Source: an uncultured Planctomycetaceae bacterium
GTDB taxonomy: Bacteria; Planctomycetota; Planctomycetia; Pirellulales; Pirellulaceae
NCBI GenBank assembly: GCA_903927685.1
Contig: CAIYOB010001191.1
Location: forward strand, 1-8,718
DNA length: 8,718 bases
Direction of reading: 5' to 3'
Part shown: piece by piece, positions 1 to 6,479 of the stretch
Numbering within the stretch: position 1 is the first letter of the stretch
Layout of the letters: each line of letters begins with the position of its first letter
Made by a program: the position numbers and the translations under genes
The notes under the pieces: generated by a model
Seen by the model: only the letters and a program-made list of their open reading frames with translations
Told to the model about the DNA's origin: nothing
Database searches by the model: none

Positions 1-121
1 ACCGGATCGCGTCGGCTGCCGTGGCAGGCTTACTCAGCGGCGTTCCGAGATTGTGCCAGGGCGGGTCTCCGACGTAGAACATCGACGCGTCGCCGTTGCG
101 AATTTCGAGGTCGTGCGCCAT
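1..121 (-). CDS. DUF932 phage/plasmid-like protein, N-terminal part
   Basis: The first 40 codons of a minus-strand gene that runs off the left edge. The translation begins MAHDLEIRNGDASMFYVGD and continues PPWHNLGTPLSKPATAADAI. I recognise this as the opening of the DUF932 family (phage/plasmid-like protein), whose members share a start close to ASMFYVGxxPWHxLG and a TAAEAI segment. The ATG at 121 has a GGAG 8 bases upstream (plus positions 130-133), which supports the start. DUF932 proteins are common on phages, plasmids and integrated elements; their biochemical role is not settled. About 730 bases upstream lies a tyrosine recombinase remnant, so this gene probably belongs to an integrated element or its remains. 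Whether the gene is complete cannot be seen here. Confidence 0.8.
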   Translation of the reverse strand, partial: MAHDLEIRNGDASMFYVGDPPWHNLGTPLSKPATAADAIR

Positions 122-181
122 GACAGCTACTCCGATGGGGCATTGGTATTTGGTCCATTTTTGCAGCGGCAGAACGGGCGG

Positions 182-376
182 TCAAGCAAGCAAGAAGCAG
201 GAAGGGCCAATCCCCGTTGTCCCCAAAACCAACTGCAGGCGGTATCGCACGCGCCAAAGCACAAGAGCGACGCCAGGAGCCGGGACCAGAAATGTGACGC
301 GCCGCCACATCGGACGAGTGTATCCAGAATCGAAAAATGGTCGCGAGTTGAAGTGAGAGTATCGGTACCCGTCCAT
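182..376 (-). CDS. Possible small membrane protein, hypothetical
   Basis: A 64-residue frame lying 60 bases upstream of the DUF932 start. I do not recognise a family. The first half is polar and aromatic (MDGYRYSHFNSRPFFDSGYT), followed by a basic stretch and one hydrophobic segment, VTFLVPAPGVALVLW, at about residues 28-42, then RVRYRLQLVLG and a short hydrophobic end. This could be a single-pass membrane protein. No clear Shine-Dalgarno site precedes the ATG, and another minus-strand frame (127-636) overlaps it, so at most one of the two can be real. It may equally be chance reading of high-GC spacer or part of a decayed gene. Confidence 0.25.
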   Translation of the reverse strand: MDGYRYSHFNSRPFFDSGYTRPMWRRVTFLVPAPGVALVLWRVRYRLQLVLGTTGIGPSCFLLA

Positions 377-851
377 GCGAAATGGGGGTGGGGTGTGGCT
401 AAAACTGGCGGCTCAAGATGGGACCCAGTCGCGGAAACCGAATCGGCCTGGGCGGGAGACGTGGCCGGAGCAGGCGGCAGCGGAATGGCGTCTGGGGACA
501 TGATGTCCCCGGTCAGGCCGACGGCAAGGGGCGGAACACGGGCCTCGGCACTTGCGTCACGCACCCCGGTGAGTCCCACGGCCACGAATCCCGGACGATT
601 CGCCAAGTTCATCGCACCCACTGGCCAGACGCCCACGATTTGCCTTCTCCCTGCCCCACTGCGCTCGCTGCGTTTGCAAGAGCGACGTCCGGACCACGCT
701 GCGCGTTGCGTGCGTCCTGGGTTCCGCTGGCGTGGCTATGACGGACGGCGATGCGTCGGCGCGATGAGAGCGGGATGTTGGCCACGGACGACGTTGCCTT
801 GGCTATTGCGCCGACCGTCAACCACTGGTACGCCCCGCCATGCCCACTGGC
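377..851. other. Spacer with no convincing gene
   Basis: About 475 bases between the DUF932-side DNA and the recombinase remnant. Long frames exist on both strands (53-1180 plus, 127-636 minus, 736-1155 minus), but their translations are rich in Arg, Ala, Pro and Gly and match no family I know. High GC makes stop codons rare here, so length alone is weak evidence. The only structured site I see is a 17-base palindrome at 494-510. In this setting the DNA may be degraded cargo of an integrated element, which is inference. Confidence 0.5.
494..510. repeat. Perfect 17-base palindrome, operator-like
   Basis: GGGGACAT-G-ATGTCCCC has two perfect 8-base arms around one central base. The size and symmetry resemble a binding site for a dimeric regulator. 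It lies about 370 bases upstream of the DUF932 start on the minus strand, with no promoter or regulator gene visible beside it, so a regulatory role is only a possibility. Confidence 0.35.
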
Positions 852-1166
852 TCACCCGCTGGAATTCGATTGGCGGGCCGCTCGACTTCCGAGTCCGGCT
901 GCCGCTCGCGCCGCGTCCTGGTGGCAGACCTCGGCCTTGTCGCCGTCGCCCGGACATTGGACTCGTCCAGCGCCTTGTGTCGTTTCGCGGCTGTACTGCT
1001 GGCGATTTGCTGGCTTGTTGGGACCGCTGCCATCGGTTCCCGTTGCTTCCAGCACGCCCGGCTTGCCGTTCTGAGGCTGCATGTCCGGCAGGGCATCCAA
1101 CGCCCCGGTCAGGTCGTGTAGCCGGGCGTGGGCATAGCGTCCGATGGTACCGCAAGTGGTGGATAA
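852..1166 (-). pseudogene. Tyrosine recombinase/integrase, C-terminal remnant
   Basis: The frame reading LSTTCGTIGRYAHARLHDL then TGALDALPDMQP and LEATGTDG resembles the C-terminal end of planctomycete site-specific integrases, where a segment like HSTITLTxxRYAHVGLxDLxxAVxxLP precedes a tail with ATGTDG. If so, the Tyr codon at 1134-1136 (in RYAH) would be the nucleophile that attacks DNA. Only about 12 residues before this Tyr remain. The Arg-His-x-x-Arg parts of the catalytic core and the whole DNA-binding N-terminus are absent, and the sequence merges at once into the end of the FG-GAP gene, whose stop is at 1168-1170. It therefore cannot be active. The last 50 or so residues, to the stop at 852, are low-complexity and may not be original. 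The call rests on a motif of about 35 residues. Confidence 0.5.
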
Positions 1167-1167
1167 C

Positions 1168-2880
1168 TCAGCGTCCCTGAACGAGCGTGATCCGTTGGTC
1201 CGCCGGCAGGTTCTCGACGTCGTCCACGGCGCCGCCCAACCAGCGGACCTCGATCCGGTCGATCCGCTCGTGGGCCCCCAGGCCAAAATGCAGCCGCGTG
1301 CCGTAATGGCTCTGATAACTGCGCCCGCTGCGCACCTCGTCGATCAGGACCAGATCGCCCGCCGATACCTTGACGCGAGCCCCCACGCCGTCCCGGCTCG
1401 CCCGTGCCGCGTGCAAGTCCAACTGCAGCCAATGGCCGCCGGGGCGCGAATCGTTCCGCAGCACCGTTGGCTCGCGACGTGAATTCTGTACGACCACGTC
1501 GAGGTCGCCGTCGTTGTCCAGGTCGTCGTAGGCCGCCCCGCGACTGCTGCGTTGGACTCGCAGTCCGTCGCCGCTTTGGCCTGAGACATCGACGAACGTG
1601 CCTCGGCCCGTGTTCCGCAGCAGGAGGTTGCGGACTTCGTAGGAAGTCGAGTCGCTGAACAGGTCTACATTGTCGTACAGGTGGCCGCAGGGGATGTAGA
1701 TATCGCGGTGGCCGTCGTTGTCAAAATCCACCAGGCCGGCGCCCCAGGTGACGTGCGGCAGCGTCCCGGTTCCTGCGCCGGTGCGCAGGGTGACGTCGTC
1801 GAACAGCCCCTGGCCGTCGTTGCGGTACAGGGCGGCCCACTGGTCCTGGTACGAGGTCACGTACACGTCCAGCCAGCCGTCGTTGTCGTAGTCCGCGCAC
1901 TCGACTCCCATATTGCCATGCCGCTCGCCGTGCAAGTTGTAGGCGACGCCGGCCAGGGCGCCGATTTCCTCGAACCGGCCATGACCGTCGTTCTCGAACA
2001 GAAAGTTGCCCAGCGAATCGTTGGCCACGAACAGGTCGGTATCGCCGTCGTTGTCGTAATCGGCACAGGTGGTCCCCATGCCGCGTCCCAAGTGCCCCGC
2101 AATGCCCGCTGACTGGCTGATGTCGGTGAACGTCCCGTCCCCGTTATTGCGGTACAGGACCGAGGCGACCGGACGGTAATGGCTGGGCCCGGGGTAGACG
2201 TGATGCCCCATCCACATGTTGCGGATGTGCGTGTCGTACGTGAAGTCAAAGTAACTGGACACGTACAGGTCGAGGTCGCCGTCGGCCTCGATGTCGAAGA
2301 AGCAGACGCCGGCCCCGACCTTGTTCGCCGTACCCATCGCGCCCGTCTCGCGAGTCACCTCGCTGAACGTCCCGTCACCGTTGTTGCGGTAGAATACGTT
2401 GGGACCGAAATTATTGACGTACAAGTCGGGAAAGCCGTCGTTGTCGTAATCGGCCACGGCGACTCCCAGCCCGTAGCCCAGATCGCCGACTCCCGCTTGC
2501 GCGGTCACATCCTGGAACTGCAAGCTGCCGCCGTTCCGATACAGGGCGTTCCGCGGCGGCGGATCGGCGACGGTGCCCTTCAGCGGTGCACCGTTGACGA
2601 AGTACACGTCGATCAGTCCATCGGAGTCGTAGTCCAAGGTCGCCAGGCCGGCGCTGACCGTCTCGACGATATACCGCTGGCCCGCACCGCCGTCGGTATG
2701 CCGGAAGGTGATGCCCGTCTGCCCGGTGACGTCCCGCAGCAGGATGGGGCCGGAATCAGCTGCCGTCGCCCCCAGCGTTATCAGCCAGGAGGCTGCGGCC
2801 CACACCAGTTGCAGCCGCCGGCGCATGCCACGGCAATGATCTGCGAACATTTTCGCCTCCCACACTGCCCACCGACTCAT
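1168..2880 (-). CDS. Exported FG-GAP/VCBS repeat protein with C-terminal ASPIC/UnbV domain (CRTAC1-like)
   Basis: A 570-residue protein predicted to be exported: the N-terminus has an RGMRRR basic stretch, a hydrophobic core at about residues 22-37 and an ATA-A cleavage site near residue 40. The mature part is built of FG-GAP repeats, with seven calcium-loop motifs of the type DxDxDGxxD starting near residues 83, 144, 196, 274, 330, 385 and 453 (for example DYDNDGFPD; the third is DIEADGDLD). Such loops form the blades of a beta-propeller. Residues about 492-560 (GVGARVKV, RSYQSHYGT, LHFGLG, IEVRWLGG) match the ASPIC/UnbV domain, so the order is that of CRTAC1-like proteins. The ligand is unknown. 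The ATG at 2880 overlaps the TPR gene's stop in ATGA, which suggests coupled translation. A second in-frame ATG at 2850 has a better Shine-Dalgarno site (GGAGG, 5-base gap) and gives a more usual signal peptide, so it may be the true start. Confidence 0.9.
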   Translation of the reverse strand: MSRWAVWEAKMFADHCRGMRRRLQLVWAAASWLITLGATAADSGPILLRDVTGQTGITFRHTDGGAGQRYIVETVSAGLATLDYDSDGLIDVYFVNGAPLKGTVADPPPRNALYRNGGSLQFQDVTAQAGVGDLGYGLGVAVADYDNDGFPDLYVNNFGPNVFYRNNGDGTFSEVTRETGAMGTANKVGAGVCFFDIEADGDLDLYVSSYFDFTYDTHIRNMWMGHHVYPGPSHYRPVASVLYRNNGDGTFTDISQSAGIAGHLGRGMGTTCADYDNDGDTDLFVANDSLGNFLFENDGHGRFEEIGALAGVAYNLHGERHGNMGVECADYDNDGWLDVYVTSYQDQWAALYRNDGQGLFDDVTLRTGAGTGTLPHVTWGAGLVDFDNDGHRDIYIPCGHLYDNVDLFSDSTSYEVRNLLLRNTGRGTFVDVSGQSGDGLRVQRSSRGAAYDDLDNDGDLDVVVQNSRREPTVLRNDSRPGGHWLQLDLHAARASRDGVGARVKVSAGDLVLIDEVRSGRSYQSHYGTRLHFGLGAHERIDRIEVRWLGGAVDDVENLPADQRITLVQGR

Positions 2881-4130
2881 TGCCCCGCCCCTTTTCGGAT
2901 CACGTCCCGGGCCTGGCGGTAGCGGTCGTTGCCGGGTTCCAGACCGACGGCTTGATCCACCGCCGCAAGGGCGGGAGCGAATTCTCCCAGCCCGCCGTGC
3001 AGCAAGGCGACCTGGAACCAATGCTCGGCGGTGCCCGGTTCGAGTTCGCACAGTTGCCGGCCCACGGCCAGTGCCTCGCGATTTCGCCCCTCGTCCCGAT
3101 ACAGTGACAGCAGCAGACGGCGAACAGCAGTGTGCTTCGGCTCCAGTCTTGCCACGCCTTGCCAGAGCCACTCGGCCGAGGCGGCGTCGCCGGCTTGCGC
3201 GTGGACCGCGGCGGCCTCGTACAGTGTTTGGGCCAACAGCCCGCGCGAGCGTGCGGCGTCGGAGAACGAATGCGATGCCGCCAGTTCGTTCTCCACCCGC
3301 TGCTGTTGCGACTCTTGGAACCGCTGCATATACCGTGTCGCCTCCTCGCGGCGGCCCAGGCGGAGGCAAGCACGAGCAAGACCGTAAAACGCTTTAGGTT
3401 CCGGGGGCGACTGCTGAACGAGCCGCTCGTAGACTTGCCGGGCTTGTTCGTATTGCTGCTGGTCCAGGTAGGCCTGGCCCAGCATTATCGACGCCTCGGC
3501 GGGCAGGTCTCCGGCTTCCGCGGATTTCTCGAGGACAGCGATCGCCTTGTCGTTCTGGCCCAGTCCGATCCAGGCGGCGGCCAGCGGCGTGCTCACGCGC
3601 GGGTCGCCGGGCGCCAGTGCCGCAGCTCGCTCCAGCATCTCCACCGCCTGGGCAAACTCCCCGCGCCGCAGGACGGCTGCACCGACGCCCAAGTAGCCGT
3701 CGGCATCGTTGGGATCGAGGGTCACGCTCTGCTGCCACAGTTCCGCCGCTCGTTGGGATTCTCCCAGGGCCAATTCGAGCCGGGCGAGGACGTTTAACGC
3801 GGCCGGTCGTTGCGGGTATGCAGCCACGACACTTTCGGCAACGCGGCGGGCTTCCGCGAGCAGCTCGTCCGCGGTGGCGGTCGGACCGTATGCCGGCCCC
3901 CGGGGCTCAGCGGGTGACTCGGTGGGCTGCAAGTCGCCCGCCGGAGTCATTCCGCTTGACGGCCGTCCCTGCCGTCGGGAGTACATGGCCAACAGACCGA
4001 CGGCGATTGCCACGGCGGCCAGACCGAGCGCTAAGGCAAGCGGCCAGGAGCGGGCTGCCGCGGGCTGGTCAGCGTCCGACGGCGCTTTCCGGCGTTCGTT
4101 GCGAGGCGGTCGGTTCGATTTGGGGGTCAC
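2877..4130 (-). CDS. Membrane-anchored tetratricopeptide repeat protein
   Basis: With the GTG start at 4130 the protein has 417 residues. A basic N-terminus (PKSNRPPRNERRK) is followed by one membrane segment at about residues 30-50 (WPLALALGLAAVAIAVGLL), then a Pro-rich linker and about eight TPR units of 34 residues from roughly residue 109 to the end. The units keep the usual pattern (for example ALNVLARLELALGESQRAAE, and units ending LDPND, LAPGD, LEPGN). TPR domains bind other proteins, and the topology places them outside the cytoplasm, the same side as the exported FG-GAP product it overlaps by 4 bases. A physical partnership is inference. The frame stays open upstream to another GTG at 4259, but the extra 43 residues read through a palindromic DNA repeat (SFAPRKNVLSRSERR), so I treat them as untranslated. 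The GTG at 4130 has only a GGAAG very close by, so the start is uncertain. Confidence 0.85.
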   Translation of the reverse strand: MTPKSNRPPRNERRKAPSDADQPAAARSWPLALALGLAAVAIAVGLLAMYSRRQGRPSSGMTPAGDLQPTESPAEPRGPAYGPTATADELLAEARRVAESVVAAYPQRPAALNVLARLELALGESQRAAELWQQSVTLDPNDADGYLGVGAAVLRRGEFAQAVEMLERAAALAPGDPRVSTPLAAAWIGLGQNDKAIAVLEKSAEAGDLPAEASIMLGQAYLDQQQYEQARQVYERLVQQSPPEPKAFYGLARACLRLGRREEATRYMQRFQESQQQRVENELAASHSFSDAARSRGLLAQTLYEAAAVHAQAGDAASAEWLWQGVARLEPKHTAVRRLLLSLYRDEGRNREALAVGRQLCELEPGTAEHWFQVALLHGGLGEFAPALAAVDQAVGLEPGNDRYRQARDVIRKGAGQ

Positions 4131-4207
4131 ACGCTTCCGTTGGGTTGCAGGTAAGAAAAAACGGCTGATCGGACCCTTCGTGTCGCTCGAGAAATCACGG
4201 TCAGATT

Positions 4208-4257
4208 GTCGCCTTTCGCTCCGCGAAAGGACGTTCTTTCGCGGAGCGAAAGACGAC
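4208..4257. repeat. REP-like nested palindrome
   Basis: Two 22-base arms (4208-4229 and 4236-4257) are reverse complements with one mismatch and a 6-base loop. Each arm is itself a palindrome: CTTTCGC-TCC-GCGAAAG at 4213-4229 and CTTTCGC-GGA-GCGAAAG at 4236-4252. The DNA or RNA can thus form one long hairpin or two small ones. On minus-strand RNA the single mismatch becomes a G-U pair. It lies in the leader of the TPR operon. I recall such CTTTCGCGGAGCGAAAG repeats as frequent in planctomycete genomes, often mis-translated as SFAPRKNVLSRSERR at predicted protein ends. Confidence 0.85.
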
Positions 4258-4367
4258 ACTTGTTTCTCGAACGATGCTTAGTGTCGCACCAGAGGGCCGT
4301 TCGGGCAAGCGATCGGGCGCGAAACCGTGGCGAACGCAAAATCCCGCCTCCCTGCGAGGATTCCTGC

Positions 4368-4395
4368 TTGAAAAGGGGGGCGGAGATGTTATAAG
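4368..4395 (+). promoter_or_regulatory. Probable sigma70-type promoter for the first DUF1559 gene
   Basis: TTGAAA at 4368-4373 and TATAAG at 4390-4395 are separated by 16 bases and lie 57 bases before the ATG at 4453. This is the best match to -35/-10 boxes in the 320-base gap between the divergent units. No equally good promoter was found for the minus-strand TPR operon in the same gap. Confidence 0.5.
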
Positions 4396-4452
4396 TGCCA
4401 GGTTAGGGTTCTTTTGTCTTCCCATCTCTAGTCTTTGTTCAAGGAGCCTTGT

Positions 4453-5565
4453 ATGAGTGATTGTCGGCTTGACTTGCGCCGGCGGCGACCGGCGACGGGG
4501 TTCACCCTCGTCGAACTTCTCGTGGTGATCGCCATCATTGGGATTCTTGTGGCCCTGCTGCTGCCTGCGATTCAGGCGGCTCGCGAAGCGGCCAGGCGGA
4601 CGGAGTGCATCAACAATTTGAAGCAGTTGGGGGTCGCCAACCACAACTACCACGACACGTTCAAGTCGTTGGTGTTCCGCAAGGGCGGGACCTATGGCAA
4701 CGCGACCGCGTGTGGCACCGGTGGCACTCGCCTGGACGGCAACTGCAACCGCTTGTCCGGATTCATTCCCTTGTTGCCGTTCATGGAACAGGGCTCCATG
4801 TATCAGGCGATCATGGCCGGCGATCCTGCGGCGGCAATTGCCCCTGGCGGTCCGGCCGGCTGGATGGGCTGGACGCCTTGGAATATCGCCCCGCCGGCGC
4901 TCAGTTGCCCGTCGGATGGAACCGTCTTCAACTCGCCGGCGACAACGCAGAAGAACAACTATGCGTTTTCTGTAGGCGACCAGGTGGTCAGCAACCGCGA
5001 TGGTACGACCGTGCGGGGCTGCTTTGCCTACAGTATGGGCGTCAAGCTGGGGGACATTCTGGACGGCACCAGCAACACGATCCTGATGAGCGAACGGCTG
5101 AAGGGCAGCATGGGGATCACGACCGTCACGGCTGGATTGGTCGAGGACAGCGTCGGGACCGCCTCGAACGTGACAGCGATCGCCACCTCGCCGATCGCCT
5201 GCTTTGCGACGACGGACGGCAAGTACTTCCTGACAGGGACGTCGGTGAAGGCGAGGTTCGGCTCGCTGTGGATGGACGGCCAACCGGAGCGGGTCGCCTT
5301 CAACACGGTCATCAGTCCCAATGGCCCGGCGTGCGTCGGCGATGCCGACGTGAACGCCGATTCCTCCACGGGCATTTATCCGCCCAGCAGCCGGCATCCC
5401 GGCGGCGTCAACGCACTGATGGCGGATGGCTCGACACGGTTCATCAGTGACGCCATCGAAACCGGCAATCTGGGCGTAGCTCAGCCGGCTTCGGGGCCAA
5501 GCAACTACGGCGTCTGGGGTGCCCTTGGGTCAAAGGATGGGGCCGAGGCCACACAGATTCAGTAG
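4453..5565 (+). CDS. DUF1559 prepilin-like protein (copy 1)
   Basis: A 370-residue protein with a type IV prepilin-like N-terminus: basic leader RRRRPAT, then G16 and [19 protein letters not shown], with Glu at position +5 after the expected cut between G16 and F17. The planctomycete DUF1559 signature follows ([20 protein letters not shown], then NYHD). The C-terminus has the H-X9-DG motif, His315 to Asp325-Gly326 ([16 protein letters not shown]), and ends near [11 protein letters not shown] prepilin peptidase would be expected to process the leader, leaving a pseudopilin-like protein in the envelope; the function of DUF1559 proteins is not known. The start is set by AAGGAG at 4441-4446, 6 bases before the ATG; an in-frame TTG at 4435 lies before this site and is rejected. 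The gene leads a two-gene unit with the lipoprotein at 5661. Confidence 0.93.
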   Translation: MSDCRLDLRRRRPATGFTLVELLVVIAIIGILVALLLPAIQAAREAARRTECINNLKQLGVANHNYHDTFKSLVFRKGGTYGNATACGTGGTRLDGNCNRLSGFIPLLPFMEQGSMYQAIMAGDPAAAIAPGGPAGWMGWTPWNIAPPALSCPSDGTVFNSPATTQKNNYAFSVGDQVVSNRDGTTVRGCFAYSMGVKLGDILDGTSNTILMSERLKGSMGITTVTAGLVEDSVGTASNVTAIATSPIACFATTDGKYFLTGTSVKARFGSLWMDGQPERVAFNTVISPNGPACVGDADVNADSSTGIYPPSSRHPGGVNALMADGSTRFISDAIETGNLGVAQPASGPSNYGVWGALGSKDGAEATQIQ

Positions 5566-5578
5566 CCGAGGCGAGTTA

Positions 5579-5610
5579 CTGGTGAGAGGATGTTCTGGTG
5601 AGAGGATGTT
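5579..5610. repeat. 16-bp perfect tandem duplication
   Basis: CTGGTGAGAGGATGTT occurs twice without a gap (5579-5594 and 5595-5610), 13 bases after the DUF1559 stop and just before a stem-loop. It looks like a recent slippage duplication in the intergenic leader of the lipoprotein gene. No function is evident. Confidence 0.85.
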
Positions 5611-5615
5611 AGGTG

Positions 5616-5639
5616 CGCCAGACGGCAGAGCGTCTGGCG
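5616..5639 (+). terminator. Stem-loop between DUF1559 and lipoprotein genes
   Basis: CGCCAGACG and CGTCTGGCG form a perfect 9-bp stem with a 6-base loop. Only ATTTGAT follows, so it is a poor intrinsic terminator. It may act as a partial attenuator, an RNA-processing site or a 3'-end stabiliser for the upstream message. The next gene's Shine-Dalgarno site begins 7 bases after the stem. CGCCAGACG-type stems may also be a dispersed repeat. Confidence 0.45.
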
Positions 5640-5660
5640 ATTTGATAAGGAGGTGAAACC

Positions 5661-6152
5661 ATGCCAAGAGTGTTTCTGACCGTGCTGGTCCTGCTGCCCC
5701 TCGTCGGGATCGTTGGCTGCGGGTCCGATTCGACCGCCGGGCGACCGAAGACCTATCCGGTTTCCGGGACGGTCAAGCTTTCCGACCAGCCGGTCGCGGG
5801 TGCGACCGTGACCTTTCAGCTGTCCTCGGGGTCTGGCAGTGCGGCCGGCATCACGGACGCGAGCGGCAAGTACACGTTATCCAGTTTCGGTGGAGGTGAC
5901 GGTGCCCCGGCCGGCGACTATTCCGTGACCATCGTCAAGTACGAGGGCGAGGCGGCGGCTCCGGCGGCTTCCGGCGGTTTGGCCAGTGGCGAAATCGACG
6001 AATCGGCTTACAACGCGCCGGCGCAATCGGCGGAGCCAGTGGGCCCGAAGAACCTGTTGCCGCCCAAGTACGCCACGGCAGCCACATCGGGGCTGAAGGC
6101 ACGCGTGAGCGAAAGCGGCGATAACCTAGTCGATTTCAATCTGCAGCCGTAG
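5661..6152 (+). CDS. Small lipoprotein, carboxypeptidase-regulatory-like fold (copy 1)
   Basis: A 163-residue protein with a lipoprotein signal: hydrophobic segment FLTVLVLLPLVGIVGC and lipobox IVGC, with Cys20 the expected lipidated residue. Residues about 32-95 (YPVSGTVKLSDQPVAGATVTF, then ITDASGKYTLSSF and GDYSVTIVKY) fit a transthyretin/carboxypeptidase-regulatory-like beta-sandwich. An Ala/Gly/Ser-rich linker leads to a tail LLPPKYATAATSGLKARV that recurs in planctomycete proteins of this size. The family probably sits in the envelope; its substrate or partner is unknown. The start is certain: AAGGAGGTGA at 5647-5656 is an almost perfect match to the 16S rRNA tail, 4 bases before the ATG. 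It follows the DUF1559 gene by 95 bases and is a paralogue of the minus-strand lipoprotein at 6480. Confidence 0.88.
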   Translation: MPRVFLTVLVLLPLVGIVGCGSDSTAGRPKTYPVSGTVKLSDQPVAGATVTFQLSSGSGSAAGITDASGKYTLSSFGGGDGAPAGDYSVTIVKYEGEAAAPAASGGLASGEIDESAYNAPAQSAEPVGPKNLLPPKYATAATSGLKARVSESGDNLVDFNLQP

Positions 6153-6227
6153 GGCGGTTGAGCGACCTGTCACGCAGGATTGTCGTGCGCTGTCAAGTCT
6201 GGGACTTGGAGTTGGGGTTGAGGGTGG

Positions 6228-6319
6228 GGTTGGGTGGCTGGGGTCGAGCCACGAGGTACAAGTGGCGATCCCCCAGTTCTTGCCACTGGGGGCTCGCTGC
6301 ACTCGACCCCAGGCACCCC
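6228..6319 (+). repeat. Dispersed palindromic repeat, copy A
   Basis: A 92-base segment that matches the reverse complement of 8348-8439 at 87 of 92 positions by hand count. Its ends are imperfect inverted repeats (GGTGGCTGGGGTCGAG on the left against the complement of CTCGACCCCAGGCACC on the right), and the middle (ATCCCCCAG-TTCTTGCCA-CTGGGGGCT) forms a further stem. No frame in it looks coding. The size, terminal inverted repeats and copy number suggest a MITE-like or REP-like element. This copy lacks the outer GTTGTCCA ends seen in copy B. Confidence 0.85.
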
Positions 6320-6372
6320 GGCGAGACTCGCGGGAAGTGCAAGCGAGTGGGGTGAAGCGGTGGCTCACGCGA

Positions 6373-6432
6373 AAACGCCCAGTCGACGGCGCTGGCTGCC
6401 ACAGGCAGGCCGGCGCTATCGGCTGGGCGTTT
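6373..6432. terminator. Bidirectional terminator between convergent lipoprotein genes
   Basis: The arms AAACGCCCAG (6373-6382) and CTGGGCGTTT (6423-6432) pair perfectly over 10 bases, and the interior adds imperfect pairing around GGCGCTGGCTGCC-ACA-GGCAGGCCGGCGC. Read on the minus strand the stem ends in GGGCGTTTT, a short T run. It lies 220 bases after the plus-strand lipoprotein stop and 47 bases after the minus-strand one, as expected for the end of the second unit and perhaps of both. Confidence 0.65.
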
Positions 6433-6439
6433 ACTCTTG

Positions 6440-6475
6440 AACGAACAGTCTTAGTTCAACGAGCAGTCTTAGTTC
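6440..6475. repeat. 18-bp tandem repeat after the minus-strand lipoprotein gene
   Basis: AACGAACAGTCTTAGTTC (6440-6457) and AACGAGCAGTCTTAGTTC (6458-6475) are adjacent and differ at one base. They lie between the stop codon at 6480-6482 and the terminator stem. No function is evident. Confidence 0.85.
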
Positions 6476-6479
6476 GGGT

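Noticed and set aside
127..636. A 169-codon minus-strand frame upstream of DUF932
   Set aside because: Low-complexity Ala/Pro-rich sequence without a domain or Shine-Dalgarno site. It overlaps the slightly more protein-like frame at 182-376.
53..1180. A 375-codon open frame on the plus strand
   Set aside because: The translation is rich in Arg, Pro and Gly with no recognisable family, and it crosses both the DUF932 start and the recombinase remnant on the other strand. High GC explains its length.
2179..2922. A 247-codon plus-strand frame rich in VVVVIG repeats
   Set aside because: It is the exact antisense of the FG-GAP calcium loops; the repeats simply mirror the DYDNDG codons.
4131..4259. 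N-terminal extension of the TPR protein from the GTG at 4259
   Set aside because: The first 16 or so residues are a translation of the REP-like palindrome, which occurs as non-coding repeats elsewhere, so the GTG at 4130 was preferred.
4201..5397. A 398-codon minus-strand frame
   Set aside because: It is antisense to the first DUF1559 gene, which has clear family signatures, and has no similarity that I recognise.
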